The notes beneath the pieces are model-generated. The model did no database searches. It saw only the letters and a list, made by a program, of their open reading frames with translations, and was not told where the DNA came from. Positions 1 to 8,533 of a stretch of 64,000 nt of DNA are shown here, piece after piece. Every line of letters starts with the position of its first letter. Position 1 is the first letter of the stretch. Source of the DNA: Streptomyces iakyrus (GTDB lineage Bacteria > Actinomycetota > Actinomycetes > Streptomycetales > Streptomycetaceae); NCBI RefSeq assembly GCF_000717055.1, contig NZ_JNXI01000007.1:186001-250000 (forward strand). The letters are read 5' to 3'. A program made the position numbers and the translations under genes.

Positions 1-694
1 GCCGGCGCTTGCGAAGCGCTACCGGGTGGTGCTGTTCGACTACGTCGGCTCCGGCGGCTCGGACCTCGCCGCGTGGAGCGAGGAGCGCTACTCCTCGCTC
101 CAGGGCTACGCCGCCGACGTCGTCGACGTCTGCGAGGAGCTGGACCTGCGGCAGGCGGTGTTCGTGGGGCACTCGGTGAGTGCCATGGTCGGCGTGCTGG
201 CGGAGCAGGCGGCGCCGGAGCGGATCGGGGCGCTCGTGATGGTGACGCCCTCGCCCTGCTACATCGACGACGAGGGCTACCGCGGCGGCTTCAGCACGGA
301 GGACATCGACGAGCTGCTCGCCTCCCTGGAGGCGAACTACCTGGGCTGGTCGTCCGCCATGGCCCCGGTGATCATGGGCAACCCGGAGCGCCCGGAGCTC
401 GGGCAGGAACTGACCAACAGCTTCTGCGCCACCGACCCCGACATCGCCCGGGTCTTCGCCCGTACGACGTTCCTCACCGACAGCCGCGAGGACCTCAAGG
501 GCGTGTCCGTGCCGACGCTCGTGCTGGAGTGCGAGCAGGACGCCATCGCGCCCCGCGAGGTCGGCGCCTTCGTGCACGGGGCGATCCCCGGTTCCCGTCT
601 GGTCACGCTCGACGCCACCGGGCACTGCCCGCAGCTCAGCGCGCCGGAGGCCACCACCGGGGCGATCCTCGGCTTCCTGGAGTCCCTGAAGTGA
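1..694 (+). CDS. RsbQ-like alpha/beta hydrolase, 5' end outside window
   Basis: The reading frame is already open at base 2, so the N-terminus lies outside the window; about 230 residues are present. The alpha/beta-hydrolase triad is visible: nucleophile Ser in GHSVSAM near residue 57, Asp in ECEQDAIAP, and His in ATGHCPQLS near the C-terminus. This spacing and the sequence around it resemble Bacillus RsbQ, which is needed for activity of the PAS phosphatase RsbP in the energy-stress branch of the SigB pathway. The next gene, which overlaps its stop codon, is an RsbP-like PAS-PP2C phosphatase, and that context is the main argument for RsbQ over a generic esterase. The natural ligand of such proteins is unknown from sequence. 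Confidence 0.82.
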   Translation, partial: PALAKRYRVVLFDYVGSGGSDLAAWSEERYSSLQGYAADVVDVCEELDLRQAVFVGHSVSAMVGVLAEQAAPERIGALVMVTPSPCYIDDEGYRGGFSTEDIDELLASLEANYLGWSSAMAPVIMGNPERPELGQELTNSFCATDPDIARVFARTTFLTDSREDLKGVSVPTLVLECEQDAIAPREVGAFVHGAIPGSRLVTLDATGHCPQLSAPEATTGAILGFLESLK

Positions 695-2016
695 TGTGCC
701 GTACGGGCGGTGTGCCCGAGCCCGCGGGGACGGGGGGCGAGGCGAGCACGGACGCGGCCTTCACCGCCCTGCTGGAGGACAGCATGGAGGACCTGTACGA
801 GTCCGCGCCGTGCGGCTACCTGTCCACGATGATGGACGGCACCATCGCCAAGATCAACACCACGCTGCTGGACTGGCTCGGCCTGGAGCGTGAGGCCGTC
901 GTGGGCCGCAAGCGCTTCACGGACCTGCTGACCATCGGCGGCAAGCTCTACCACGAGACGCACTTCGCCCCGCTGCTGCGCATGCAGGGCGAGCTGCGGG
1001 GCATAGCCCTGGAGATGCGACGCCGGGACGGCGGCCGGCTGCCGGTGCTGGTCTCCGCCGTGATCAAGCACGGCACCGGGGGCGAGCCCCTGCTGATCCG
1101 CATCACCGTCTTCGACGCCTCGGACCGCCGCGCCTACGAGAAGGAACTCCTGCACCGCCGGCAGGAGGCCGAGCGGGCCCGCGCCGAGGCGGACGAGGCC
1201 CGGCGGCAGGCCGAGGCGGACCGGACCAGGCTGACCGAGGCGCTCGCCGTCCTGCAGCGTTCCCTCGTGCCGGACTCACTGCCCGAGGTACCGGGCCTGG
1301 AGACGGCCGTCCACTACCACACGGCCGCGCCGGATCAGCTCGGCGGCGACTTCTACGACCTGTTCCCCGTCGCCGGCGACCGGTGGGCGTTCTTCCTCGG
1401 CGACGTGTGCGGCAAGGGCCCCGAGGCCGCCTCCCTCACCTCGCTGGTCCGCTACACCCTGCGCGCCGCCGCCCACCACGACCCGGATCCGGCCTCGGCG
1501 CTGACTACGCTGAACGCCGTCCTGCACGAGCGGTACACCGGCGACGGCGACCCCCGGTACTGCACCTGCATCGTCGGGATCGTCGAGCCGGGCGGCGACC
1601 ACGGGCCGACGGCCGTGCGTCTCGCCTCCGGCGGCCACCCGCCGGCGCTCGTCCTGCGGTCCGACGGCCACGCCGAGTTCCTGCCCACCCCGGGCGGCCT
1701 GCTCATCGGCGTCGTCCCCGGCGCGCCGATCGGCACCGCCGAGACCGTCCTCGGCCCCGGCGACACGGTCGTGCTCTACACCGACGGCCTCACCGAGGCC
1801 CGCACCGGCCCCGGCCGGGACGACCTGTACGGCGAGGACGCCCTGCACGCCTTCGCCGGCGACCACGCGCCGGGCACGCCGCACAAGGTGATCACCGCCC
1901 TGACCGGGCTGCTGGAGAGCTTCGGCGACGGCCTGGACGACGACACCGCGCTGCTCGCCCTCGGCGTTCCCGCCACCTCTTCCCCCATAGGCACCGTAAC
2001 GAGTCACACCTCATGA
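694..2016 (+). CDS. PAS domain SpoIIE/PP2C serine phosphatase, RsbP-like
   Basis: A 440-residue cytosolic protein. The ATG overlaps the upstream stop (TGATG), which sets the start and implies coupled translation. Residues about 25-130 form a PAS sensor domain, about 145-185 a charged coiled-coil linker rich in Arg, Glu and Ala, and about 200-435 a SpoIIE-type PP2C domain. Metal-site motifs are intact: GGDFYDLF, GDVCGKGPEAA, LYTDGLTEAR and DDDTALLAL. Members dephosphorylate STAS anti-anti-sigma proteins, freeing them to bind anti-sigma kinases and release a stress sigma factor. The RsbQ-like gene before it and the STAS gene after it fit this job exactly. The PAS ligand cannot be read from the sequence. 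Confidence 0.88.
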   Translation: MCRTGGVPEPAGTGGEASTDAAFTALLEDSMEDLYESAPCGYLSTMMDGTIAKINTTLLDWLGLEREAVVGRKRFTDLLTIGGKLYHETHFAPLLRMQGELRGIALEMRRRDGGRLPVLVSAVIKHGTGGEPLLIRITVFDASDRRAYEKELLHRRQEAERARAEADEARRQAEADRTRLTEALAVLQRSLVPDSLPEVPGLETAVHYHTAAPDQLGGDFYDLFPVAGDRWAFFLGDVCGKGPEAASLTSLVRYTLRAAAHHDPDPASALTTLNAVLHERYTGDGDPRYCTCIVGIVEPGGDHGPTAVRLASGGHPPALVLRSDGHAEFLPTPGGLLIGVVPGAPIGTAETVLGPGDTVVLYTDGLTEARTGPGRDDLYGEDALHAFAGDHAPGTPHKVITALTGLLESFGDGLDDDTALLALGVPATSSPIGTVTSHTS

Positions 2017-2345
2017 ACCCGCTCACCGTCGCACAGCACGACACCGCGACCGGCCCCGTCCTGCACGTGGCCGGCGACCTGGACTACGACCACGCCCCCG
2101 TCCTGCGGGGCAGGCTCGACCAGCTCTCCCTGTCACCGGGGCAGTGTCTGGTCCTCGACCTGTCCGGACTGGAGTTCTGCGACTCCTCGGGCATCACCGC
2201 GCTCCTCGCCGCCCGCCAGCACGCGCTGGCCGCCGGGGCCGACGTCGTCCTGGCCGCCGTACCGGCGAACCTCCTGCGTGTCCTCACCCTCGTAGGCCTC
2301 GACCAGGTCTTCACGCTCCGCCCGGGCTCCAGCGCCGCGTCCTGA
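2013..2345 (+). CDS. STAS-domain anti-sigma factor antagonist
   Basis: A 110-residue single-domain protein. The start overlaps the phosphatase stop by ATGA. The phospho-acceptor loop is present as FCDSSGITALL (about residues 53-63), where the first Ser of DSSG is the residue normally phosphorylated by an anti-sigma kinase. The length matches RsbV/BldG-type antagonists. It is the obvious substrate for the PP2C protein encoded just upstream. No anti-sigma kinase or sigma factor gene lies next to it here, so its partner is either before the window or elsewhere in the genome. Confidence 0.9.
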   Translation: MNPLTVAQHDTATGPVLHVAGDLDYDHAPVLRGRLDQLSLSPGQCLVLDLSGLEFCDSSGITALLAARQHALAAGADVVLAAVPANLLRVLTLVGLDQVFTLRPGSSAAS

Positions 2346-2359
2346 ACCGCACGGAAGCC

Positions 2360-2384
2360 CCGGGGGCGGCGACCGCTCCCCCGG
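2360..2384 (+). terminator. possible weak stem-loop after the stress module
   Basis: CCGGGGG pairs with CCCCCGG across an 11-base interval shortly after the STAS stop. The following bases are GC-rich without a T tract, so this is only a candidate. The rest of the gap up to the ABC transporter shows no gene. Confidence 0.3.
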
Positions 2385-2568
2385 CCCGCCCGCCGTGCCC
2401 CCGAGCGCTCCCCGCACACCACCGCCCGGCCGGAAAACGCTTGGACTCCGCGGTCGGTATCGCGGGACACTTCCGGACTCGACCCGAAACCTCACGCATC
2501 CGTTGCGGTGATGGCCCCTGCCCGCACACGCGGCGCGGCGGGCGGCCACAGGACGACACAGGGGTGGG

Positions 2569-4383
2569 ATGGAAAAGCCGGAAACACACAGGGTTTTACC
2601 GGGCAGGCGCTCGGTGCTCCTCGCGCTTCGCCACTACGGACGGGAGTTGTCACGGCTGCGCCGGTGGACGGCTCCCGCGATGCTGCTCTCGGCGCTGGGC
2701 AACATCGGAATCAACTACGTGGCGCCGCTGATCGTCGCCAGGCTGGTCGGCGACATCGCCGGGAACGAGGACGTCACGGCGGGCTCAACACTGCCGTACG
2801 TGCTGGCCTTCGCCGGTGTCCTGCTGACCGCGGAGGCACTGTGGCGCGTCGCCCTGCACTGCCTCACCCGTCTCGAAGCCCTGGGCATCGAGCACCTCTA
2901 CGTGATCGGCATGGACGAACTGTTCGCCAAGGACGCCGCGTTCTTCCATGACAACTTCGCCGGCTCGCTGACCAAGCGGGTCCTCAGCTTCGCCTCCCGG
3001 TTCGAGCAGTTCGTCGACACACTGACGTTCCAGATCGTGGGGAGCTTCGTGCCACTGCTGTTCGGCGCGGTGGTGCTGTGGCGTTACGAACCGCTGCTCG
3101 TCGTCGGTCTCCTGGTGATGATCGCCCTGACGGCGGTGCTGGTCGTGCCGCTCATCCGGCGCCGGCAGGCGCTCGTCGACCGGCGTGAGGAGGCGATCGC
3201 GCGGGTGTCGGGCCATGTCGCCGACAGCCTGATGAACATGGACACCGTGCGGGCGTTCGCCGCGGAGGAGCGCGAGGCCGCCGAACACCGGTCCCGGGTC
3301 GCGATGTCCCGCCGGCTCACCATGCGGTCGTGGGACTACGGCAACCTGCGCATCGACACGCTGGTCGCGCCGATGTCCGTCCTCACCAACGCGATGGGCC
3401 TGCTGCTCGCGGTGACGCTGGGCGGTGGCGCGCACGGCGTGGAGGCCATCGTGGTGGCCTTCGCCTACTACAGCAACGCGACGCGGATCATGTTCGAGTT
3501 CAACCAGATCTACCGCCGGCTGGAGAGCTCGATGACGGAGGCAGCGCAGTTCACCGAGCTGCTCCTGACCCCGCCGACGGTGCTCGACCCGCCGGCACCG
3601 GAGCCGCTGCCGGCCCGGGCGGCCGACGTCCGCTTCGAGAAGGTGACCTTCGCCCACCGGGGCGGCCGGCGGCTCTTCGAGGGGCTCGACCTGGCCGTGC
3701 CGAGCGGGGCGAAGATCGGTCTCGTGGGCCGGTCCGGCGGCGGCAAGACCTCGCTCACCCGGCTGCTGCTGCGGATGACCGACATCGACGGCGGCCGTAT
3801 CCTGGTCGGCGGCCAGGACATCAGCCGGGTGCGCCAGGCCGATCTGCGCGGCCGGATCGCGTACGTGCCGCAGGACCCGGCGATGTTCCACCGCACGCTG
3901 CGGGACAACATCGCCTTCGCCCGGCCGGACGCCACCGACGCCGAGATCCGCCGGGCGGCCGAGGCGGCCCATGTCACCGAGTTCGCCGACGCGTTGCCGG
4001 ACGGCTTCGACACCATGGTCGGCGAGCGGGGCGTCAAGCTGTCCGGCGGGCAGCGCCAGCGGGTCGCCCTCGCCCGGGCGATCCTGCGGGACGCGCCGAT
4101 CCTGCTGCTCGACGAGGCGACCAGCGCCCTGGACTCCGAGAGCGAACTGCTGGTCCAGGAGGCGCTGTGGCGGCTCATGGACGGGCGGACGGCGCTGGTG
4201 GTGGCGCACCGGCTGAGCACGGTCGCCGGCATGGACCAGCTCGTCGTCCTCGACCGCGGGCGGATCGTCGAACAGGGCAGCCATCAAGAGCTGCTCGCGA
4301 ACGGCGGTGCCTACGCCAAGCTGTGGCAGCACCAGTCGGGCGGCTTCCTGGACGACACCCCCGGGCGGGCCGAGGTGCTGTAG
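2569..4383 (+). CDS. ABC exporter, fused membrane and ATPase domains
   Basis: A 604-residue half-transporter. Residues about 20-330 form a six-helix exporter-type membrane domain and about 340-600 the nucleotide-binding domain. ATPase motifs are complete: Walker A GRSGGGKT near 386, signature LSGGQRQ near 491, Walker B ILLLDEAT near 512 and the switch His in VVAHRLS near 545. It should homodimerise or pair with another half-transporter to export lipid, peptide or drug-like compounds; the substrate is not evident. It stands alone between the stress module and a TetR gene transcribed toward it, with only nine bases between the two stop codons. Confidence 0.88.
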   Translation: MEKPETHRVLPGRRSVLLALRHYGRELSRLRRWTAPAMLLSALGNIGINYVAPLIVARLVGDIAGNEDVTAGSTLPYVLAFAGVLLTAEALWRVALHCLTRLEALGIEHLYVIGMDELFAKDAAFFHDNFAGSLTKRVLSFASRFEQFVDTLTFQIVGSFVPLLFGAVVLWRYEPLLVVGLLVMIALTAVLVVPLIRRRQALVDRREEAIARVSGHVADSLMNMDTVRAFAAEEREAAEHRSRVAMSRRLTMRSWDYGNLRIDTLVAPMSVLTNAMGLLLAVTLGGGAHGVEAIVVAFAYYSNATRIMFEFNQIYRRLESSMTEAAQFTELLLTPPTVLDPPAPEPLPARAADVRFEKVTFAHRGGRRLFEGLDLAVPSGAKIGLVGRSGGGKTSLTRLLLRMTDIDGGRILVGGQDISRVRQADLRGRIAYVPQDPAMFHRTLRDNIAFARPDATDAEIRRAAEAAHVTEFADALPDGFDTMVGERGVKLSGGQRQRVALARAILRDAPILLLDEATSALDSESELLVQEALWRLMDGRTALVVAHRLSTVAGMDQLVVLDRGRIVEQGSHQELLANGGAYAKLWQHQSGGFLDDTPGRAEVL

Positions 4384-4392
4384 CGCAGGCGC

Positions 4393-5094
4393 TCACGTCC
4401 CTTTGAGGGCCCGCGCCCGGGCCGCCAGGGCCTCCAGCAGGAGGTCCACCGCCGGTTCGAAGGAGCTGTCCGCCATCGCGGGCAGCTCCCGGCGGACCAG
4501 GGTCAGGGACGGGTACGTCGCCGGGTCGAGGTCCTGGTAGACGTCCCGCCAGGACCGGTGGTCGGCCTCGCGCTGCTGCGCTGGGAGGGCGAGGAACGCG
4601 GCCTCCGTGGCGGCGTGGCTGAGCACGGTGTCGATGAAGGCCAGGTAGAGCCGTGCTGCGTCGGCCGGCGGGAAGCCCGCGGTGAGCAGCAGGCCGATGC
4701 CCGTCTCCACGGCGCGGATCTCGTTCGGGCGCCGGGTGACGCGGTGGGCCGCCATGGCCGCCGCGCGGGGATGGGCGAGGTAACCCGCGCGGACCCTGAG
4801 GGCCACCTCCCGCAGCGAGGCCGCCCAGTCGTCCCCGGGCGTGAAGCCGGCCATCGCGTCGCCGATGATCCGGTCGGCGATGGCGAGCACGAGGTCGTCG
4901 GTGTCGTGGAAGTAGCGGTAGAGCGCGGTCGGGTCGCAGCCCAGGGCCGCGCCGAGCCTGCGCACGCTCAGCGCCTCGGGCCCGTGCTCGCCGATGAGCC
5001 GCAGCGCGGTCTGCACGATCAGGTCCTCCGACAACAGGACCCCCGAACGGGTCGGCCGGCGGCGTCGTCGTTCCTGCGGGACACGGGTGGTCAT
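4393..5094 (-). CDS. TetR-family regulator, divergent from permease
   Basis: A 233-residue repressor-type protein. The N-terminal helix-turn-helix (residues about 25-75) includes LSVRRLGAALGCDPTALYRYF, the classic TetR recognition helix. The C-terminal half resembles the TetR_C tetracycline-type ligand domain. An AGGAG lies about ten bases before the ATG. It is divergent from the amino-acid permease and amidohydrolase genes, and a perfect inverted repeat sits in the shared intergenic region, so local control of that pair plus autoregulation is the simplest model. The ligand is unknown. Confidence 0.88.
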   Translation of the reverse strand: MTTRVPQERRRRRPTRSGVLLSEDLIVQTALRLIGEHGPEALSVRRLGAALGCDPTALYRYFHDTDDLVLAIADRIIGDAMAGFTPGDDWAASLREVALRVRAGYLAHPRAAAMAAHRVTRRPNEIRAVETGIGLLLTAGFPPADAARLYLAFIDTVLSHAATEAAFLALPAQQREADHRSWRDVYQDLDPATYPSLTLVRRELPAMADSSFEPAVDLLLEALAARARALKGT

Positions 5095-5147
5095 GACCGG
5101 GACTCCTCTCCTCGCAGGCGGAAGGCTCCGCGCACCGGCGGCGCCTC

Positions 5148-5183
5148 GCGCACGGACGGTTCCTCACGCACGGACGGTTCCTC
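5148..5183. repeat. two tandem 18-bp units between divergent genes
   Basis: Two adjacent copies of RCGCACGGACGGTTCCTC, differing only at the first base. They lie in the intergenic region between the TetR gene and the permease, upstream of the inverted repeat. They may be a replication-slippage duplication or a regulator-binding array. Confidence 0.8.
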
Positions 5184-5216
5184 GCGCAATGCAGTGAACG
5201 GCCCCCGTCGCCTTAC

Positions 5217-5231
5217 GTCAACAGGGTTGAC
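5217..5231. promoter_or_regulatory. candidate TetR operator overlapping a -35 box
   Basis: GTCAAC-AGG-GTTGAC is a perfect 6-bp inverted repeat with a 3-bp centre. Its right arm contains TTGACC, a good -35 hexamer pointing toward the permease, so a bound repressor would block that promoter. The matching -10 is weak. The assignment to the neighbouring TetR protein is inference. Confidence 0.5.
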
Positions 5232-5302
5232 CCAATGTGGACAGCGGATGTTCCATCACAGTCCCGCGCGGCTCTTCCCACCACTCCCCCGAGGAGCCCT
5301 TC

Positions 5303-6799
5303 ATGTCCTCCGCACCGCCCTCGCCACGCCCCGCGCTGCGCCGTTCCCTCGGCGTCGTCGACGGTGTCGCCATCGCCGCGTCCAGCACCGCAGCCACCAC
5401 CAGCATCGCCATCGGCATGGGCGCGATCGCCACCATCGTCGGCCTGCAAGCCCCGGCGCTGCTGCTGCTGGCGTTCCTGCCGGTGCTGGGCATCGCCCTC
5501 GCCTACGCCCGTCTCAACCGCTCCGAACCCAACTGCGGCAACGGCTACACCTGGGTCGGCAGATCCCTCGGCCCCTGGCCGGGCTTCCTGACCGGCTGGG
5601 TGACGCTGGTCGGCTCGGTCATCTTCTGCGCCTACACCAGCGCGATCATGGGATCGGTCGTGCTGGCCTTCGCCAACAAGGCCGGTCTGCGCAGCCTGGC
5701 CGGCATCGCCCTGGATCCGACGTCCACCGGCGTCTGCACGGCGGTCGGGCTGGTGATCCTGCTCGCCCTGGCCGCCCTGGCGGTCACCGGCGTCCGGGGC
5801 GCGACCAGGTTCCAGTTCGGGCTGCTGGTCTTCGAGTACGCGGTGCTGCTCGGCTTCTGCGGCTGGGCCCTGGTCGCCGGCGACCACGCGGTCTCCCTGT
5901 CCTGGTTCAACCCGTTCGAGATCTCCAGCGGCACCGCCTTCGCCCAGGGCATGGTCCTCGCGGTGTTCTTCTTCTGGGGCTGGGACGCGGCCTTCAGCGT
6001 CACCGAGGAGACGAAGGACCCGGGCGACTCGGCGCGGGGCGGACTCATCGCCCTGTTCGCGATGCTCGGCCTGTTCCTCTTCGCGTCGGTGGCCTTCCAG
6101 CGGGAGATGAGCCTGGCCGAACTCGTCCGCAACGGCCCGCAGGCCCTCGGCTACCTCGGGGAGAAGCTCGCCGCCGAGCCCTGGGCCACCCTGCCCCTGC
6201 TGGCCCTGATGTTCTCCGCCGTCGCCTCGGTGCAGGCCACCCTGATCCCCACCGCGCGCGGCCTGCTCGCCATGGGCCGCGACCGCACCATGGGCCCGCT
6301 GTGGACGCGGGTCCACCCGCGCTACGGCACTCCAGCCGCCGGGACGGTCGTCGTGATGTCCGTCGCGGCCGTGATCGCCGTGCTCGCCTTCGCGATCCCC
6401 AAGCTGAGCGACATGCTGCTGGCCGCCGTCAACGCCATCGGCCTGATCGTGGCCCTCTACTACGGCCTGACCGCGCTCGCCTGCGCCGTGCGCTTCCGCG
6501 CCTCGTGGCACGAGGGCCCGCGCGAGGCGCTGCTCGCCGTCGTCGTGCCCGCCCTGTCCGGGCTGGTGCTGCTGGGCCTGGGCGGCTATCTCGGCTACTC
6601 GTACCTCACGATGAGCGATCACTTCGAACTGAGCCCGGACAACGGCTGGTTCATGTTCTCGCTGCCCGCCGTGATCGTGCTCGCCGGCCTCGTCATGGCC
6701 GCCGTGGCCAAGTACGTCCGGCGCTCGTCCTACTTCACCACCGGGCGCGGCACCGACGCCGAAGCCCTCACCCTGCCGATGGACCGCGCGGCGGTCTGA
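5303..6799 (+). CDS. APC-family amino acid permease
   Basis: A 498-residue integral membrane protein with about 12 hydrophobic segments. The start is chosen at the ATG preceded by GAGGAG. The first transmembrane region is followed by an unwound, Gly/Ser/Thr-rich stretch (STAATTSIAIGMGAI), and the family pattern SEPNCGNGYTWVGRSLGPWPG lies before helix 3, both typical of amino-acid/polyamine/organocation transporters. The next gene starts 21 bases downstream and encodes an amidohydrolase, so import of an amide- or amine-type compound followed by hydrolysis is plausible. The specific substrate cannot be read. Confidence 0.88.
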   Translation: MSSAPPSPRPALRRSLGVVDGVAIAASSTAATTSIAIGMGAIATIVGLQAPALLLLAFLPVLGIALAYARLNRSEPNCGNGYTWVGRSLGPWPGFLTGWVTLVGSVIFCAYTSAIMGSVVLAFANKAGLRSLAGIALDPTSTGVCTAVGLVILLALAALAVTGVRGATRFQFGLLVFEYAVLLGFCGWALVAGDHAVSLSWFNPFEISSGTAFAQGMVLAVFFFWGWDAAFSVTEETKDPGDSARGGLIALFAMLGLFLFASVAFQREMSLAELVRNGPQALGYLGEKLAAEPWATLPLLALMFSAVASVQATLIPTARGLLAMGRDRTMGPLWTRVHPRYGTPAAGTVVVMSVAAVIAVLAFAIPKLSDMLLAAVNAIGLIVALYYGLTALACAVRFRASWHEGPREALLAVVVPALSGLVLLGLGGYLGYSYLTMSDHFELSPDNGWFMFSLPAVIVLAGLVMAAVAKYVRRSSYFTTGRGTDAEALTLPMDRAAV

Positions 6800-6820
6800 C
6801 CCTCCTTGGAGTTCACCCCG

Positions 6821-8482
6821 ATGTCACACCCCCCTGCCCAGGGACCCGCGGACCTCGTCCTGACCGGCGGTCCGGTGCACACCGTCGACCCGGCCCGCAG
6901 CCGCGCCACCTCGGTGGCCGTGCGCGGCGGGCGGATCGTCGCCGTCTGCCACGACGAGGTACGCGAGCTGACCGGGCCGCGCACCGAGGTCGTCGACCTC
7001 GCCGGGAAATTGCTGCTGCCGGGCTTCCAGGACGCCCATGTCCATCCGATGGGCGCCGGCCTCGAACTCGGCCTGTGCCATCTCGCCGACACCGTCGACG
7101 CGGGCGAGTACCTGCGCAGGATCGGGGCGTACGCGAAGGAGCACCCGGACGTCGAGTGGATCACCGGGGGCGGCTGGTCCCTGGAGGCGTTCCCCGGCGG
7201 CTCCCCCACGGCCGCCGCCCTCGACGCGGTGGTCGCGGACCGGCCCGTCTTCCTGCCCAACCGCGACCACCACGGCGCCTGGGTCAACAGCCGGGCCCTG
7301 GAGCGTGCGGGCATCGACGCCCGGACCCCCGACCCCGTCGACGGCCGGATCGAGCGCGACGCTGCGGGCAACCCGACCGGGATGCTCCAGGAGGGCGCGG
7401 TCCACCTGGTCGGCAGGCTGGTGCCGGACCCCACGCCGCAGGAGCAGCTCGCCGGTCTGCTGCGCGCCCAGGCCGTGCTGCACTCCCACGGCGTCACGGC
7501 CTGGCAGGACGCCATCGTCGGCACGTACGCCAACCTGACCGACCCGGCCCCGGCCTATCTGACGGCGCTGGACCGGGGGCTGCTCACCGCGCGGGTCGTC
7601 GGCGCCCTGTGGTGGGACCGCGAGCGCGGCGCCGAGCAGATCGGTGAACTCCTCGCCAGGAGGGAGGAGCTGAGCCGGGACCGGTTCCGCGCCGGGACCG
7701 TGAAGATCATGCAGGACGGCATCGCGGAGAACCACACCGCCGCCATGCTGTCCCCCTACCTGACCGGCTGCGGCTGCACCTCGGACAACAGCGGCATCAG
7801 CTTCGTCGAGCCGGGCGAGCTGCGGAAGTACGTCACCGAACTGGACGCGCACGGCTTCCAGGTGCACTTCCACGCCCTCGGTGACCGGGCGGTGCGCGAG
7901 GCGCTCGACGCCGTGGAGTCCGCCCGGACCGCGAACGGCCGTCGCGACACGCGGCACCACCTGGCGCACCTCCAGGTCGTCCACCCCGACGACCTGCCCC
8001 GTTTCCGCGCGCTGGGCGCGAGCGCCAACCTCCAGATGCTGTGGGCCGCCCACGAACCGCAGATGGACGAGCTGACCCTGCCCTTCCTGGGGGCGGAACG
8101 CGGCGCGTGGCAGTACCCGTTCGGGGACCTGCTGCGCGCCGGGGCGACCCTGGCCGCCGGGAGCGACTGGCCCGTCAGCAGCCCCGACCCGCTCCAGGCC
8201 ATCCATGTCGCCGTCAACCGGGTCTCCCACGAGGCCCCCGAGGGCACCCCGGCCTTCTTCCCGGAGCAGCGCATCGACCTGGGCACCGCCATCGCCGCGT
8301 ACACGGCGGGCAGCGCGTACGTGAACCATCTCGACGCGACCACCGGCAGCATCACCGTCGGCAAGGCGGCCGACCTCGTCGTCCTGGACCGCGACCCGTT
8401 CGCGGGTCCGCCCGAGGAGATCGCCGCGACCCGGGTCCTGGAGACCTTCGTCGAAGGCCGGCGGGTCCACAGCAGCGGCTGA
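6821..8482 (+). CDS. Amidohydrolase-3 family metal-dependent hydrolase (YtcJ-like)
   Basis: A 553-residue TIM-barrel hydrolase. The ATG follows a TTGGAG-type ribosome site. The metal-binding HVH pair occurs in QDAHVHPMGAG (residues about 68-78), a carboxylate/Lys region in GTVKIMQDGIAE, the barrel His in HFHALGD and HLAHLQ, and the late Asp in GSDWPVSSPDP. The closing segment (TGSITVGKAADLVVLDRDP) is the beta-sandwich typical of this family. It is tightly linked to the upstream permease, suggesting cytosolic processing of an imported amide, cyclic amide or formamide. Family members are poorly characterised, so the substrate is open. Confidence 0.85.
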   Translation: MSHPPAQGPADLVLTGGPVHTVDPARSRATSVAVRGGRIVAVCHDEVRELTGPRTEVVDLAGKLLLPGFQDAHVHPMGAGLELGLCHLADTVDAGEYLRRIGAYAKEHPDVEWITGGGWSLEAFPGGSPTAAALDAVVADRPVFLPNRDHHGAWVNSRALERAGIDARTPDPVDGRIERDAAGNPTGMLQEGAVHLVGRLVPDPTPQEQLAGLLRAQAVLHSHGVTAWQDAIVGTYANLTDPAPAYLTALDRGLLTARVVGALWWDRERGAEQIGELLARREELSRDRFRAGTVKIMQDGIAENHTAAMLSPYLTGCGCTSDNSGISFVEPGELRKYVTELDAHGFQVHFHALGDRAVREALDAVESARTANGRRDTRHHLAHLQVVHPDDLPRFRALGASANLQMLWAAHEPQMDELTLPFLGAERGAWQYPFGDLLRAGATLAAGSDWPVSSPDPLQAIHVAVNRVSHEAPEGTPAFFPEQRIDLGTAIAAYTAGSAYVNHLDATTGSITVGKAADLVVLDRDPFAGPPEEIAATRVLETFVEGRRVHSSG

Positions 8483-8533
8483 GGCGTGTTCCAATGCTCG
8501 GCGGGTTTCCGTCCGCGGAGGGGATGAGGCACG

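Noticed and set aside
2785..4332. Minus-strand open frame opposite the ABC exporter
   Set aside because: The plus strand has all ABC motifs; the antisense translation is His/Arg/Gln-rich filler.
4558..7647. Plus-strand open frame of about 1000 codons
   Set aside because: It overlaps the TetR, permease and amidohydrolase genes in a different frame and translates to repetitive Arg/His/Pro sequence.
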